From Eutypella sp. D-1 (taxonomy: Eukaryota > Ascomycota > Sordariomycetes > Xylariales > Diatrypaceae), in NCBI GenBank assembly GCA_023313575.1, contig JAJTTP010000027.1, positions 248,001 through 312,000 of the forward strand: 64,000 bases of DNA, in the 5' to 3' direction. Numbering within the stretch: the stretch's first letter is position 1; each line of letters starts with the position of its first letter. Below are positions 23,501-34,810 of the stretch, piece after piece. The notes beneath the pieces were generated by a model. It did no database searches, was not told the origin of the DNA, and saw only the letters and a list, made by a program, of their open reading frames with translations. The translations under genes were made by a program, and so were the position numbers.

Positions 23501-24398
23501 AGGCTGTTTACCGCTCCATCAACTAATTCGATGCCTCTCCAGCAAAGACTACAATTGGCACAGTATGAAAATATGTCGGTGCAATGGACTAAAGCAACCA
23601 TATCTGGATAGCCTGCTCGAGAATTGGCTAACCTTGTGCAATGCCAACAAAGAGCAGAAGGCCATTTATTATCGAGAGGCAGTGCGGAGCGAAGTCTTCG
23701 ATCGTCTCCAAATGACTCATACTTGCTGTGTCATGGAATTTCCGGCCGTCCGTATCAGGAGAGCGAGTAAAAGCGTAAGCGAGGAAATCATAGCAGAAGA
23801 GAATGAGCTAGCATTGCAGCTCGATCTCATAATGGAAGCTTTCCTTCAGTTCTCCAGGAAGAGATGCCGTCCTAATGAAAAGCCGCTCAGGGGATGGTGG
23901 GCGTTGTTGGATATCATTCTCCCCGAGCCTAAACCCTACCAGAGGTGTTATAGATATGACGGTGGCCCTCGGCATGTTCTGCACCCCGGAAAGCGGCTTC
24001 TCAACCCAGTTGATCCACCAAATCACGTAGTGTCAAGTGCCGAAGACTCCGACCGGGGAAGCCTTACCGAATGGTCGGAATCAAGCGATGAAAGTCTAGA
24101 TATTCGGGGTGGTATAGAAAATTCACGAGAAGAAAGTCAATGCGGCTTAAATCCTACCGTTGGCACAGAAGAGGCTGTGGACCAAGATGGGATGGATGAA
24201 ACTGATTCAGATGTCTGGGAGGATGTCAATTCTTCGGAGGAAGACGATGATGACGACAGCCCTGAATTGGTTAGTGCGGCGGGAATTGACGAGTACTCTG
24301 GTTTAGATTTCTTCGATGTCATTCTTCGACACTTTTCTAAGGTTTTAGGGAAGGGTTGGGCTGATGATTTTCTACGGCGTAAGGGGTTGGTTGTCTAA
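20589..24398 (+). CDS. Large protein with fungal STAND N-terminal domain and ankyrin-like repeats; one in-frame TAA
   Basis: Exons 20589-22127, 22178-22559 and 22618-24398; both introns (50 and 58 nt) have GTGAGT donors and fit in phase. The protein would be about 1,232 residues. The N-terminus MDPVTAFGAAAGALQIFDFS with helical LLQDADKSIIRLLDLNQRL is the Fungal_N type (azaphilone cluster protein L N-terminal domain), common at the start of fungal NLR-like and ankyrin proteins. A coiled segment follows, then IPLLELAAKGGVQ, LLLLLQAGANPLHATEVAV and WFLKRGANPIF, which read as degenerate ankyrin units. The tail is very acidic (EEDDDDDSPEL). A TAA at codon 136 (20994-20996) interrupts a continuous helix (RTLARI, stop, RAHIELQRALQLAGLD). 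An in-frame 48-nt GTAAAG-TAG intron at 20962-21009 could remove it but lacks a good branch site. So it is either a nonsense allele or an unusual short intron. Confidence 0.65.
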
Positions 24399-24514
24399 TT
24401 AAGTTAAGTAGGCGTTGGTAATGTCTACAGCTGAATGAAATTCAATGAGCAACCGAGTTACTATGGCGTGGAAAATAGTGTGGACATTCGCTAATTGTAA
24501 CTGTACCCCGTCTG

Positions 24515-24558
24515 TAGCCACTATGGCTTAGCGGTTGACCGCTATGCCATAGCTACTA
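24515..24558. repeat. Imperfect 21-bp inverted repeat between convergent genes
   Basis: Arms 24515-24535 and 24538-24558 pair with four mismatches around a 2-nt loop (TG). The core is CTATGGCTTAGCGGT against ACCGCTATGCCATAG. It lies in the 234-nt space where the STAND-like gene (plus) and the PKS gene (minus) converge, so it may form a hairpin at both 3' ends. A small transposon remnant is also possible. Confidence 0.6.
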
Positions 24559-24632
24559 TAGCGGGGCAGCGCAGCGCAGTAACTAATTACCCCAGGCTAA
24601 TAACGCTGGAAAACAAATCGTCAAGGATTACC

Positions 24633-27600
24633 CTATGCCTTCAAGATTGCCCCATCTCTTTGTGTGAGAATATCGGTAACGAGAGACCGCAGATTCGCCG
24701 CGTGCGTGATAGCAGTCAGTGCCAATTCAACCCCAGTTTCTCTGCGTATCCAATTGCGTAGCTCAACCGATACCAGGGAATCGAGGCCGTAGGACGTCAG
24801 GGGAATGTCCGGCTCAATCTCATCTCTCTCGATCATGGTCATGGCCGAAACCTTTGTGATCATGGCTTCGATCAGGCCGGAAATCGGATCGGCCGCCGCC
24901 GTCCATGAGCCGCCTTGCACGTCGCCTGTTCCGCTCGCCTTCTTGGTCTCCTTTCCACGACTGTCGGCGTTTAGGCGCGCTCGGACATGGACCGGGTGGA
25001 AGTACTTCCAGGCCACGTCATTGGTGGACTCGCCCCCGAGATAAAGCTTGAATCCGATAGCGCGTCCATCCTTGTGAAATGGGGAAGACTTGCCCATGAC
25101 GGCGCCCTTGACCACGGTACGAATATCAGCCATGGTTAAGGTCGCACCGAGCGTACTCTTGAGCATCGAAGCAATGTCGCGGTCTGCTACGTAGCCAACA
25201 TCTAAAACGACCGGCAGCGCGACAGATACCGTGTTCTGTCCACGCGAGTTACGATACTTAGCAAAGGCATCGTAGAATGTCTAAGGTAGGAGTTAGCTTC
25301 GATCGTTCCGTTACAAGGAGTATGTACTTACTGCTGTGCCGCCATAGATTGACTGGCCGATATTGCCAGTATCTCCGAGCAAAGACGACAAGGAGATGAA
25401 GAAATCCATGTCATTAGGCAATAGTTCATGGAGGTTCCAGGCACCCCGAACCCTAGGTCGCGTGATGTATTGCCAGTCATCGTAAGTATCGTTCTCGAAT
25501 AGCTTGTCCTAAGAAGCGCATGCGTTAGCTGACTTGATTAGGCAGAATTCATAGCCATGACGACTTACCCTTAACTGGAGAGCACTGTGTATCACACCGC
25601 GAACTGGAGGAAGGTCTTCGATTGACTTCACCACGTTAACGACGTCCGAACGCAAGCCGACGTCACAAGCGAGCGCCCTGACAACGACGTCGGTGCCTTC
25701 ATATTGCTTCAAAAGCCTTTTAACCTCGGGACGAGTATCACCGCTGCGACCGAGCACGACAACATTGCGCGCTCCATGCTCGATCATCCAGTAGGCCAGA
25801 TTAAGTCCAATTCCACCAGTTCCGCCAGTGATGAGGTAGGTGTCGTCAGGCTTCAGCGCCACTTGTGACGGGCGCAGGTTGCTCTCGGCGAGGACTTCGT
25901 CGTCCTTACCCAGGGTAACGATGATCTTCCCCATATTATCGCCAGACCTGAGCTTCCGGAGTCCTGTTGCGAATTGGGATATCGGCAATACCGTTATAGG
26001 CTTGATGGGTGAGATGACCCCTTGCTCAAGTAGATGCAGTACATGAGAGAAAACCTCTCTCATCTGCCCCGGTCGGTACTTGAAGAGATCGCGAAGATCG
26101 ATGCTACTAAAGGTCACGTTGTTGTTAAAGGGCCTCATGGGTAGATTGTGGTTCTTAAAGGCGTCCTTGCTAATATCAATGAATCGACCGTAATTTGCTG
26201 ACAAGGCCCAAGTCTCCGTCAAAAGCTCTCCACTAAGAGAGTTGATAATCACATCGATGCCTTTGCCATCCGTAGCGCATAAGATGCGGTCCCGGAACTC
26301 AGACGTATGGCTGGAGAAGATCTGGTCTTCAGGGATGTCAAATGCCTCGTGCAGGAATTCTCTCTTCGCTACGGTACCAGCCGTTGCGAAGATCCGAGCT
26401 CCCGCGTGCTTTGCAAGCACGATGCATGCTTGGCCAATTGCACCGGCAGCAGAGTGGATAAGAACCGTCTCGTCTTTCCTTAGCTGAGCAGTGTACAGTA
26501 GTGCAAGCGCAGCGACACAATAGGCAAGAGGTAAGCCTGCGGCATCTGTGGTACTAATCCCGTCTGGAATTTTGGCGACATGCCACGACGGCATCTTCTT
26601 GTACGTCGCGAAGGCTGTTTCCTCGAGTGCAAGGAAGAGGACTCTGTCGCCCTCTTTTATGTCGGAGACCCGGGATCCTGTCCTGATAACCTTGCCAGCT
26701 CCATCGAAGCCTGGAGGAGCCCATGGGATCGAGCCAAGAATGAGACTGAGATCGCGGTAGCTCATGCCTGCAGCCTCAACCCGTATAATGACTTCGTCGT
26801 CACCAAGTGGCTGCTGAAGGACATCTGTCCTACGGAAGTAGATGGAGTCTGGGCTACCTGCAGCGTCAAGCGTCATCTCCAGGCCGCGGTCGCCGCTCCA
26901 CATGTTCTGCACCTTGCGGAAAGGAACGCCCTGATCAGCGGCAAATTGCTCTTTGACTTCTTTCATCTGCCGCATTCGAGGGAGATGGATAGAGCCATCG
27001 CTCCAGACATAATCTTGGTCTTCACCGGCAATCACTTCGGGGTCACGCAACTTTTCGGCGAGCTTGGTGACCGCAGAGACACCCTGCTCTGTGAACGGTA
27101 CACTGTCGAACCAAAGGAGGTTCTTTGGCTCGTTCTCGAGACGGAAGGTCCGAAATATGCCCTTGATGGATTCGCATTCCGGCACACCGCCCTCCGGAAT
27201 CGCCCACAAGAGTCCTGCATTATGAAGCAGAAGGTGCTGGAATTGCTCAAACGTTTCTGAAGAAGTGTTGGCAAAGACGGAGTGATTGGGAGAGTCGATG
27301 AATATGTAGTAGGAGTTGTCCGTACTATCAATCTCGGCAAGGGGTTTCACCTCGGTTGGACAGTCGAGGCGGTCGGAGACCGCGTCCGCCACCATCTGGG
27401 CGAAATCAACCTCCTCATCTTCCAGGAATGGGCCGCACACGGTGATTTGTTCACTATCGTCTTGCTTCCCCACCCTGGTGGACGACATCACACTGAGCAT
27501 TTGCTCGCTGGAGCCGGGGTAATCTTGAACGGCGTCGTCGACGCCGGAGAAGCCGATATCCTTGAGCAGTTGATTCCACCCCTCAACGGTTAGAAGGGGG

Positions 27601-30600
27601 CCTTCCTCGTGATCTCTGTACTGGTCTTCTGCATACCACCAACCTGGGAGAAGTGCGAAGGGTAATGTGGCAGGGGGGTGACGGCCCGCTTCCAGCAGGA
27701 GAAGTTTACCCTTGGGCTTCAGTAAGCGTCGCACATTGGACATGGTATCCGACATGTTGGCCGTCGCGTGAAGAACGTTGGAAGCAATGACTAGATCGAA
27801 CTGCTGCTGAGCGAATCCCTGTTGCACCGGATCCTGACTGATATCAAGCTTCTTGTGCGTGATGCAGTTTTCCCATTCAGCCAGCTTGACGCGGGCGTTC
27901 TCGAAGAATCCAGATGAGATATCAGTGAACGTGTAGTCAAGCAGAGCTGGGGACTCTCTATCTTTCGACAATGCTTTCAGAACATGCATCGTTGTCCCGG
28001 CTGTACCGCCTCCGATCTCCAGGATGCGCATGTCGGGGTTGAGATCGGACAGAGAGAGCACCCAATTACCCAACACCTTACTCATGTGCGCGTTGCCCAC
28101 GTCTGCCTCATAATGTCTGGTGAGAAGGCCGTCCTTGAGCATGATCTCAAGGGGCTGTATTTCTTCACGCAGGATCGGAACGAGCTGCTCGCCGATAGCG
28201 CAGAGCAATTCTCCCTGCGCGTCTTGAGTGCGCACTTCATTGATCAGCTTTTCGGTGTCGAGACCGCTTAGGTCAATCGCCTCGCGCTCAACAGCTCTAG
28301 CGGCCCAGCTTGCGAAACGGGAGAGGTGGTGTGGCATCCTTGAGCGGTCGTCGTTGGCTGTCTCTTCCAAGGCCCGCCTGATGAAGATGGTGGAGACCTT
28401 ATTCACATTGCGTCTGCGCAGAGTCTCCTCTTCTGCAAGGTCCCCAGCCGAGACGGTCTTGGTCAACTCCTCATGGGAAAGGAAGTCGATGCTTGGCACC
28501 AGCTCCCAACACCAGTTCGCTGGCAGGTTCGACGTTGGATCGTCTGCGTCGGCCGACAAGATGGACCGGAACGCCACTGATTCCCAATCGGCAACCGGGA
28601 TCAGCAATCCATCAGAAGCATGTGCAAAAGCTGCCACACTGATGTTCATACGACCACCCTTGACATCATAGTCTATGAGGCGGGTGACGACGGTGAACCT
28701 CTGCTGAGGCTGGTCTGGAATTTTATTAGAGACCCTGAGCCGACTAATATAGTTCGGCATCTGTGCGGGTCTCTTGCCATCCACTTCCTGGAGGGGGCCG
28801 CCACCTTGGAGGAACCCGTCCAGTGTCGGTGGATCAGCAGAAACGAGCGACCCATATGAGCTAGGAACAGATCTATCCAAGTCGCGCAATTGAGCTTCAA
28901 TCACCGTAAAGCCTTCGCCTTCAAAGAACTTTACGGTGCTCTGGAATGAGGGGCCGTAGCGGGTGCCCCGCTGTCCCGCTGTGGCGTATTCATTCTGAGC
29001 GTCGTGTTCTTTCAGATTGGTGGCATTGATGAGGGGCAACGAGGTCTTCAAATTCGGTGTTTCTGTGGTCATCTCCTTTGCTTCGGGCTCGATTCGGCCG
29101 TAACAATGCGTGGTCCATCCGTCTGCCTTTCTCCACGTCGCGATTTCGAAAGACCAAGTCGTGGACGAGAAGCTTCCTGTACCGGTAGCGGCTGGTCGGA
29201 TCCTCGTCGTCAGATCGACAGTCTCTTCTTCTTCGATTTCTAGACTGCGAATGGCATGGAAGTCCCGGATGACAATCGATGCGGGTGGACTAGAAGCAGT
29301 CCTTCTCACGGCCTCGATAGCACATGAAAGATAGCCTGTCATTGGGAAGACAACAGTTCCGGCAACATTGTGGTCTCTGATCCAAGGGATCTCGTCCAAG
29401 GTAAAAACCTGTCTATATACGCGTTCGCTGGGTCCATTTGAAAGCGCCTTCCTTCCAAGAAGCGGATGATAAGGCTCACCAGGGAACAGCTTTTCCTTGG
29501 TAGCCCGTGGCGTAATCTCATAACTTGTCGACTTGTCCCAAGCGTATGCAGGGAGGTCTGTGAGGACGTGAGCACTGTGTTTATCGGTGTTATTGACCAC
29601 GCCTAATTGGATCGAAGGTGCACCCAAAGTGAAGAGGCTACCAGCGAGGTCCAGCATAGCCTCCCCAGAGTCGGTGCCTCGCACTAGAGAGGGGAGATAG
29701 GTGAAAGGAGTTTGGCGTTGCTCAGTAAACTGGATGCTGTCTACTGTCTGCTTGATCGGGTTCTTCAACGCCGCATGCGGACCTATCTCCACAATAACGT
29801 TGGGTGGCTTTCGGCCGGCATCTGTCTTGTCGAAGCCCGCAATGACCAGGCTTTGGATTGCGTCCGCGAACCTAACGGGTTGGACGAGGTTCCTGACCCA
29901 GTAGGAAGCATCAACCGTCCCAACAGCCTCTGCGCGTCCAGTGACCGACGACATAAATGCTGGATGTGTAGGATCGTGGCTGAATGATTTAGCATCCTCG
30001 TCGCAGAACGGTTGGATTCGTTCACGGTAGAATCCTGCCACCTCCTCCATATGACAGGAATGATACGCCATTTCGACCTTGAGCTTGCGAGAGAACAATC
30101 CTTGTGCCTCAGCAGCTTTATGAACTCTATCAATGGCCGACTTTTCTCCCGACACAGTCACGCTCTGCGGACTGTTGATGGCAGCAACGGTGGCATAGCC
30201 CTCCGCATGCTGCTGAATGAGTCTGGAAGCTTCCTCAGAGCCCACACCAAGAGCTACCATTGCCCCCTTTTCGCTCTGCTGGCTGGATAACCGAGCAGCT
30301 GCTTGGCCACGGTAATATGCCAAGGCAATGGCTCCACGGAATGAGACGAATCCTGCGGCAAAGGCTGCAGCGATCTCCCCGCTCGAATGGCCTGCTACTG
30401 ACGTCGGGTTGACCCCCCAGCTTCTGAGCAACTCCACTAGAGCGAGCTGAACGGCAGTACACGCCGGCTGACTGATCTCCGCAGCATCTACGCGTGATTC
30501 AGGTGCGGGCTTTTGTAGCTCGTCTAGCAAGGACCAACCTGCCCCCATTTCTCGGATCTGAGCCTCTGCTTGATTGAGAGCGGCAGTAAAAGCTTTATAA

Positions 30601-32636
30601 TGTCGCAGTCCGGAAGCCATTTGGGCATATCTGGTCAATCACGTCAACTCATCAATGCCCTAAGTGATTATTTGACAGCGTTTACTTACTGGGCACCTTG
30701 GCCAGTGAACACGAAGGCAATGACCCGATCCCTCGTCTTACTCACTTTCGCCAAAGATAACTTTTCTTTCAATTCAGCAGCAGAACTTGCGGTCGCTGCA
30801 ACCCGGTATTGAAAGTGTGTACGACGCTGTCCAAGTGTATAGCTCAAATCTTTGATGAACTCGTTTGACTCGGGAACGGCTTTGAGATACTCGTCGAAAG
30901 AGGGCAAGTATGAGGCAAGACTTTTCTCGGACCTAGCCGATAGAACGAACAAGTGCCGGTCAAAATGATCGGGAGTAGAGATACCATTTGTGCCGTTTCT
31001 ATGGTCTAACCCGTTCGTGTGTCCGTTGACTCCATTGATAGAGACAACACCATTGCTGTCATTTGCCAGCCCAGAAGATGGTGGTGGAGCTGCCTCCAAA
31101 ATGACAGCCGCGTTGCTACCGCCAAACCCTGTATTTATCTATCAACACCAACGTGTCAAACTAAGGCATCCTGAGGGGCTTTTTCTCACCGAAGTTCGTG
31201 ACAATGGCCCGTCTGGGCTCGTCTTCTGGCCAAGGGGTAGGGGTTCTGGCCACCATCAACTTGTCTTGGCCTTCAATCTTCTTATTGAACTTTTCAAAAC
31301 CTGCGGTAGGTAATATTATCCCTTTCTTGATCATTAGGATTGCCTTAACAATTCCCAGAATCCCGCTAGCACCCTCCAAATGTCTACAGGAAGGTTAGTA
31401 ATCGTAAGCATTCCAGCGGGTACGAGACACTTACCCAAAATTGGACTTTAGAGATCCAATATAGAGCGGATTTTGGGCGGTTCGTTCTTTAGCTAGCACA
31501 GATGAGAATGCCCCAGCCTCAATTGGGTCACTGTTTGGTTAGTTTCGAAGTTTGACGGTTGGAACTGCCACTTACCCAGCTTGTGTACCTGTACCGTGCC
31601 CCTTTATCAAGTTAGAAAGCGGCCAAGCACTCTGCAGAATGGCAAGCATACCTCGACAACAGGTGTGTCATGGGGCTTAAGTCCAGCAGCCGCATGTACG
31701 TCCCGAAGGAGTTGCTCTTGAGCAGACCTCCTAGGCATCGTGATGCCTTCTGACCGACCAACGTGGTTACAAGCTGAACCTCGAATGACGGCATGGATTG
31801 GGTCGCCGTCGCGAATGGCATGGTCCATCCGCTTAACCAAGAGACACGCCGCACCCTCCCCACGGCCGAACCCAGCGGCTTTATGGTCATAGGAGTAACT
31901 TCTACCATCTGGCGAGAGAGCTCTGTATAAGATGGTCAGCACTCTGGTTCTACGATGGCAATAGTAAGGGCAGGTAGCTTCACCCCATCTTCTCTAAGGT
32001 TATCCACAGAGAGGGACTGATACATAAGGCCGATGCTCCTACGAAGGCGGCATCGCATTCGCCGTTTCGGAGCGCCTGACAAGCGTGATGTGCCGCATAA
32101 GAACTACTGGCGCATGCAGAGTCGATGGCAACGCTTGGGCCATTGATATCGAAGAAGTATGACAGACGGTTGGCGAACATGCACGGCGCTGTCCCAGTAG
32201 CCGAGAAAGTGGACGTGGAGAAGAGGTCTTCGGATATGCGTTGACCGTACTCCAATGACCCGCAGCCGACGAAAACGCCAATCTTCTTACCGGCAAGATC
32301 AAGCAGACTGTGGCCCGCATTCTCTGCAGCTTCCAGGGCGCACTCAAGCATCATTCGATGCTGTGGGTCTGAATTGCGGGCCTCCTCAGCTCTCATGTTG
32401 AAGAAGGCCGCATGGAATGCGTATATATCCTCGGGCACAAAGTGAGCACCTTGAGCCTTGAAAGCGCCGGTTCTCTCATCACCGTGGCTGTAGTAGGCCT
32501 GGTGATCGAATCTTTCGGCTGGCATTTTAGTCCAAGCCGACTTGGCCTCTGATAAAAAGTCCCATAGATCCTTTCTCCCAATGGCGGGAGCCCGGTAGGC
32601 AAGGCCTACAATAGCGATTGGAGCTTCGTTGGACAT
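24633..32636 (-). CDS. Highly reducing type I polyketide synthase (KS-AT-DH-MT-ER-KR-ACP)
   Basis: Predicted 2,521-residue iterative PKS in nine exons: 32636-31984, 31922-31652, 31601-31576, 31530-31435, 31383-31190, 31128-30690, 30630-25569, 25508-25332 and 25280-24633. All phases close. Motifs in order: KS with active Cys in DSACASSS and His in [12 protein letters not shown] and SNFGHLEG; AT with GHSSGE near 642; DH with [11 protein letters not shown] and the partner Asp/Gln in [11 protein letters not shown]. The C-methyltransferase has [11 protein letters not shown] near 1425 and the enoyl reductase has [10 protein letters not shown] near 1950. The ketoreductase has TGGTGGIG near 2164 and its Tyr in [10 protein letters not shown]. 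The ACP has GLDSL, with its Ser near 2474. All motifs look intact, so a reduced, methyl-branched chain is expected. There is no thioesterase or reductase at the C-terminus, so release must be in trans. The KS reads ACAS where ACSS is usual. It is divergent from the condensation-adenylation gene. Confidence 0.95.
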
Positions 32637-34810
32637 AACGTTTTTGGCGATATGGATTGATTAATTTTCATTAAGGTAATATAATGGGCGATAGAGTGCA
32701 ATGGGGAATTTATGGAACTATAGATTCTAACCCTTTGTTCATGTCGTCGTCAACCATGCCATACACGAGTTCAAAACACTTGGACTCAGGAGACCTCAAG
32801 TATTAATACCTGAGATATACCCTGGTAGTATAACTTCATCCACACACAGGCGATTCAGGTATCGGAAAATATAAGATACGGCTAAGGAAAGGCGTTCAGC
32901 CACCGCACCCTAATGTGACATGAACCATATCTGACCATGCCAAGCATACGGGAAGTAACGCCACTTCTTTCGGACTCCCTCAACTATCAGATATGCTCCC
33001 CTTCCAGGTTAATAAGCGAATATATTGCTAGGCAGTTCGTATATGCAACTCGTCGGGATGGCTCTGGTGAATGCTGGCTTCATCTGCCCCTACTAGGTAG
33101 CTACCCGGTTTGTCTTACAATGTGATGTGTGCCAGCCATCCTAGTCGATAGCTCGGGGGTTCCTGTGCCCAAGAAAGATCCCGCTCCTAGCACCAATAGA
33201 CGAACTGGCCCAAAAGATCTAATAATAGGTATCGATGTATAGAGATGACCAGCATATCACCGTCCTTGGGGTGCCAGGTCAAGGGGATGCCACTTGCGCA
33301 AAGCTGAACCAACATGGAAAGGTCAAGCACATGAAATTGTCTACTAGGATTTAGATCAACTACATAATCTTAACGATACCCAGGCACTGCGGTAGTAAGA
33401 AGCGCAAGTAGATGATCACCACGTATACTTCGATGAAGATGAATCTTTTGAATGGGATTCGTAAGCACTAGCGTAGGTTTCGAAGGATCAAAATCACATG
33501 CATCACGACACATGCGAGATAAGCAAGAATAAATAATTCCATGATGTATTACTATGTATTGGCAGAGCTATATCATCAAGTTGTTGTGCCGGCATCTACG
33601 GAGCTGAGTAAGAAACTCCCGACCCCGCGTGGAACGTATGAGCACGGGGTTCCTAGGATCTGGCCCGGGCCCGTTTCCCCGATGCATTCAAGGTGTGCCC
33701 AGATAATGCTCCACTAAGTTAAGGGGTGCAAGTCAGTACTTAGCATCAAATCCCGCGTTTATTCCGAGCATTAACAAGGTTTCCCAGCCTTGTTTCGTCG
33801 GATTAATCGAATTTGAAAATCTTGATGATGGCACCACCATGAATTGATCGCATCATCTTATTAAGATATTTACAAAGGGCGTGCTTGTACCTAAGCGCTG
33901 CCCTGGAAAGTCTAGACCCACGAAATTTGAAGTGCCGGTCTTGTCAAGCCTCGGGGTATGCTTAGCCCGAGTATTTGACGTACGATCACATATGCAAAGC
34001 ACGTCTATAGAATCACGATATAGACATAGATCTTCTAAGCACTAAGTACTGCCCGCGATACGAAGCACACTTAGAGTCAATGACTTCCCCGAAAAAGACA
34101 TGCAAGTCAAGACCATATAGGGAAACCTTGGAGGATAAGGTGAATATTGCGCCCATATCAGTCTCACATTAAATTTACTTGCCGGGGTTCGTTCCAACCC
34201 CACGTGTCTTTGTATCTGCATAGATAAGCTTATAGCTACATGCACGCTGATTATAAGGCGCCATAAGCACAATGAAACGCCATGATGCAACGGTACTTGG
34301 TAGTTACAAGTATAGGGATCCGACGACCTACCACGATGGTTATGTAAGTGCGGGGGCCATTACGACGTTCCTTCTAGTGTTTTTGTTGTATGGTGTGCAA
34401 TAACGGTGAACGATGGAATGAAATTGTAGGATCGTCGCTTTATATGCAGAAATATCAAAAGATGTAGCATAGAATAAAGACCGTACAGAGACGATCTGCG
34501 CTTGGATATTAGTAGACAGCAACTAGATATGTAGTATAGACAGAAACGGAATGTATTTTCCTTCTCATATATCCTAAGTACAAGGGGGTTTTGGGCCGTA
34601 TTTATGTATAATTCACCCCAATGTCAAATTGAGGAAACCAGGCCTCGGTCGGCGCCTCCAACCTATCGTTTCCTTCCGTGACACGTAAGAATAAGGCAAA
34701 GGGTTCCGTTAAGCCACCCTCACTTCCCTCACAACTGGTTACACTTAACAACATATTGGCTCTTAACCACTATATCCGGATATTTCTTCGCTAGATACTA
34801 CATAGCCGAG
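32637..34810. promoter_or_regulatory. 2.2 kb divergent promoter of the cluster core genes
   Basis: Spacer between the start codons of the PKS (minus) and the condensation-adenylation gene (plus). No supported gene lies inside; open frames are under 85 codons and featureless. A CACGTG E-box-like motif near 34201 and a GGCCCGGGCC palindrome near 33663 are visible, but neither is tied to a regulator. The arrangement suits co-regulation by the cluster Zn2Cys6 protein. Confidence 0.45.

Noticed and set aside
26580..27260. 226-codon plus-strand frame inside the PKS gene
   Set aside because: It lies antisense to conserved ER and MT-ER linker coding sequence and is a shadow.
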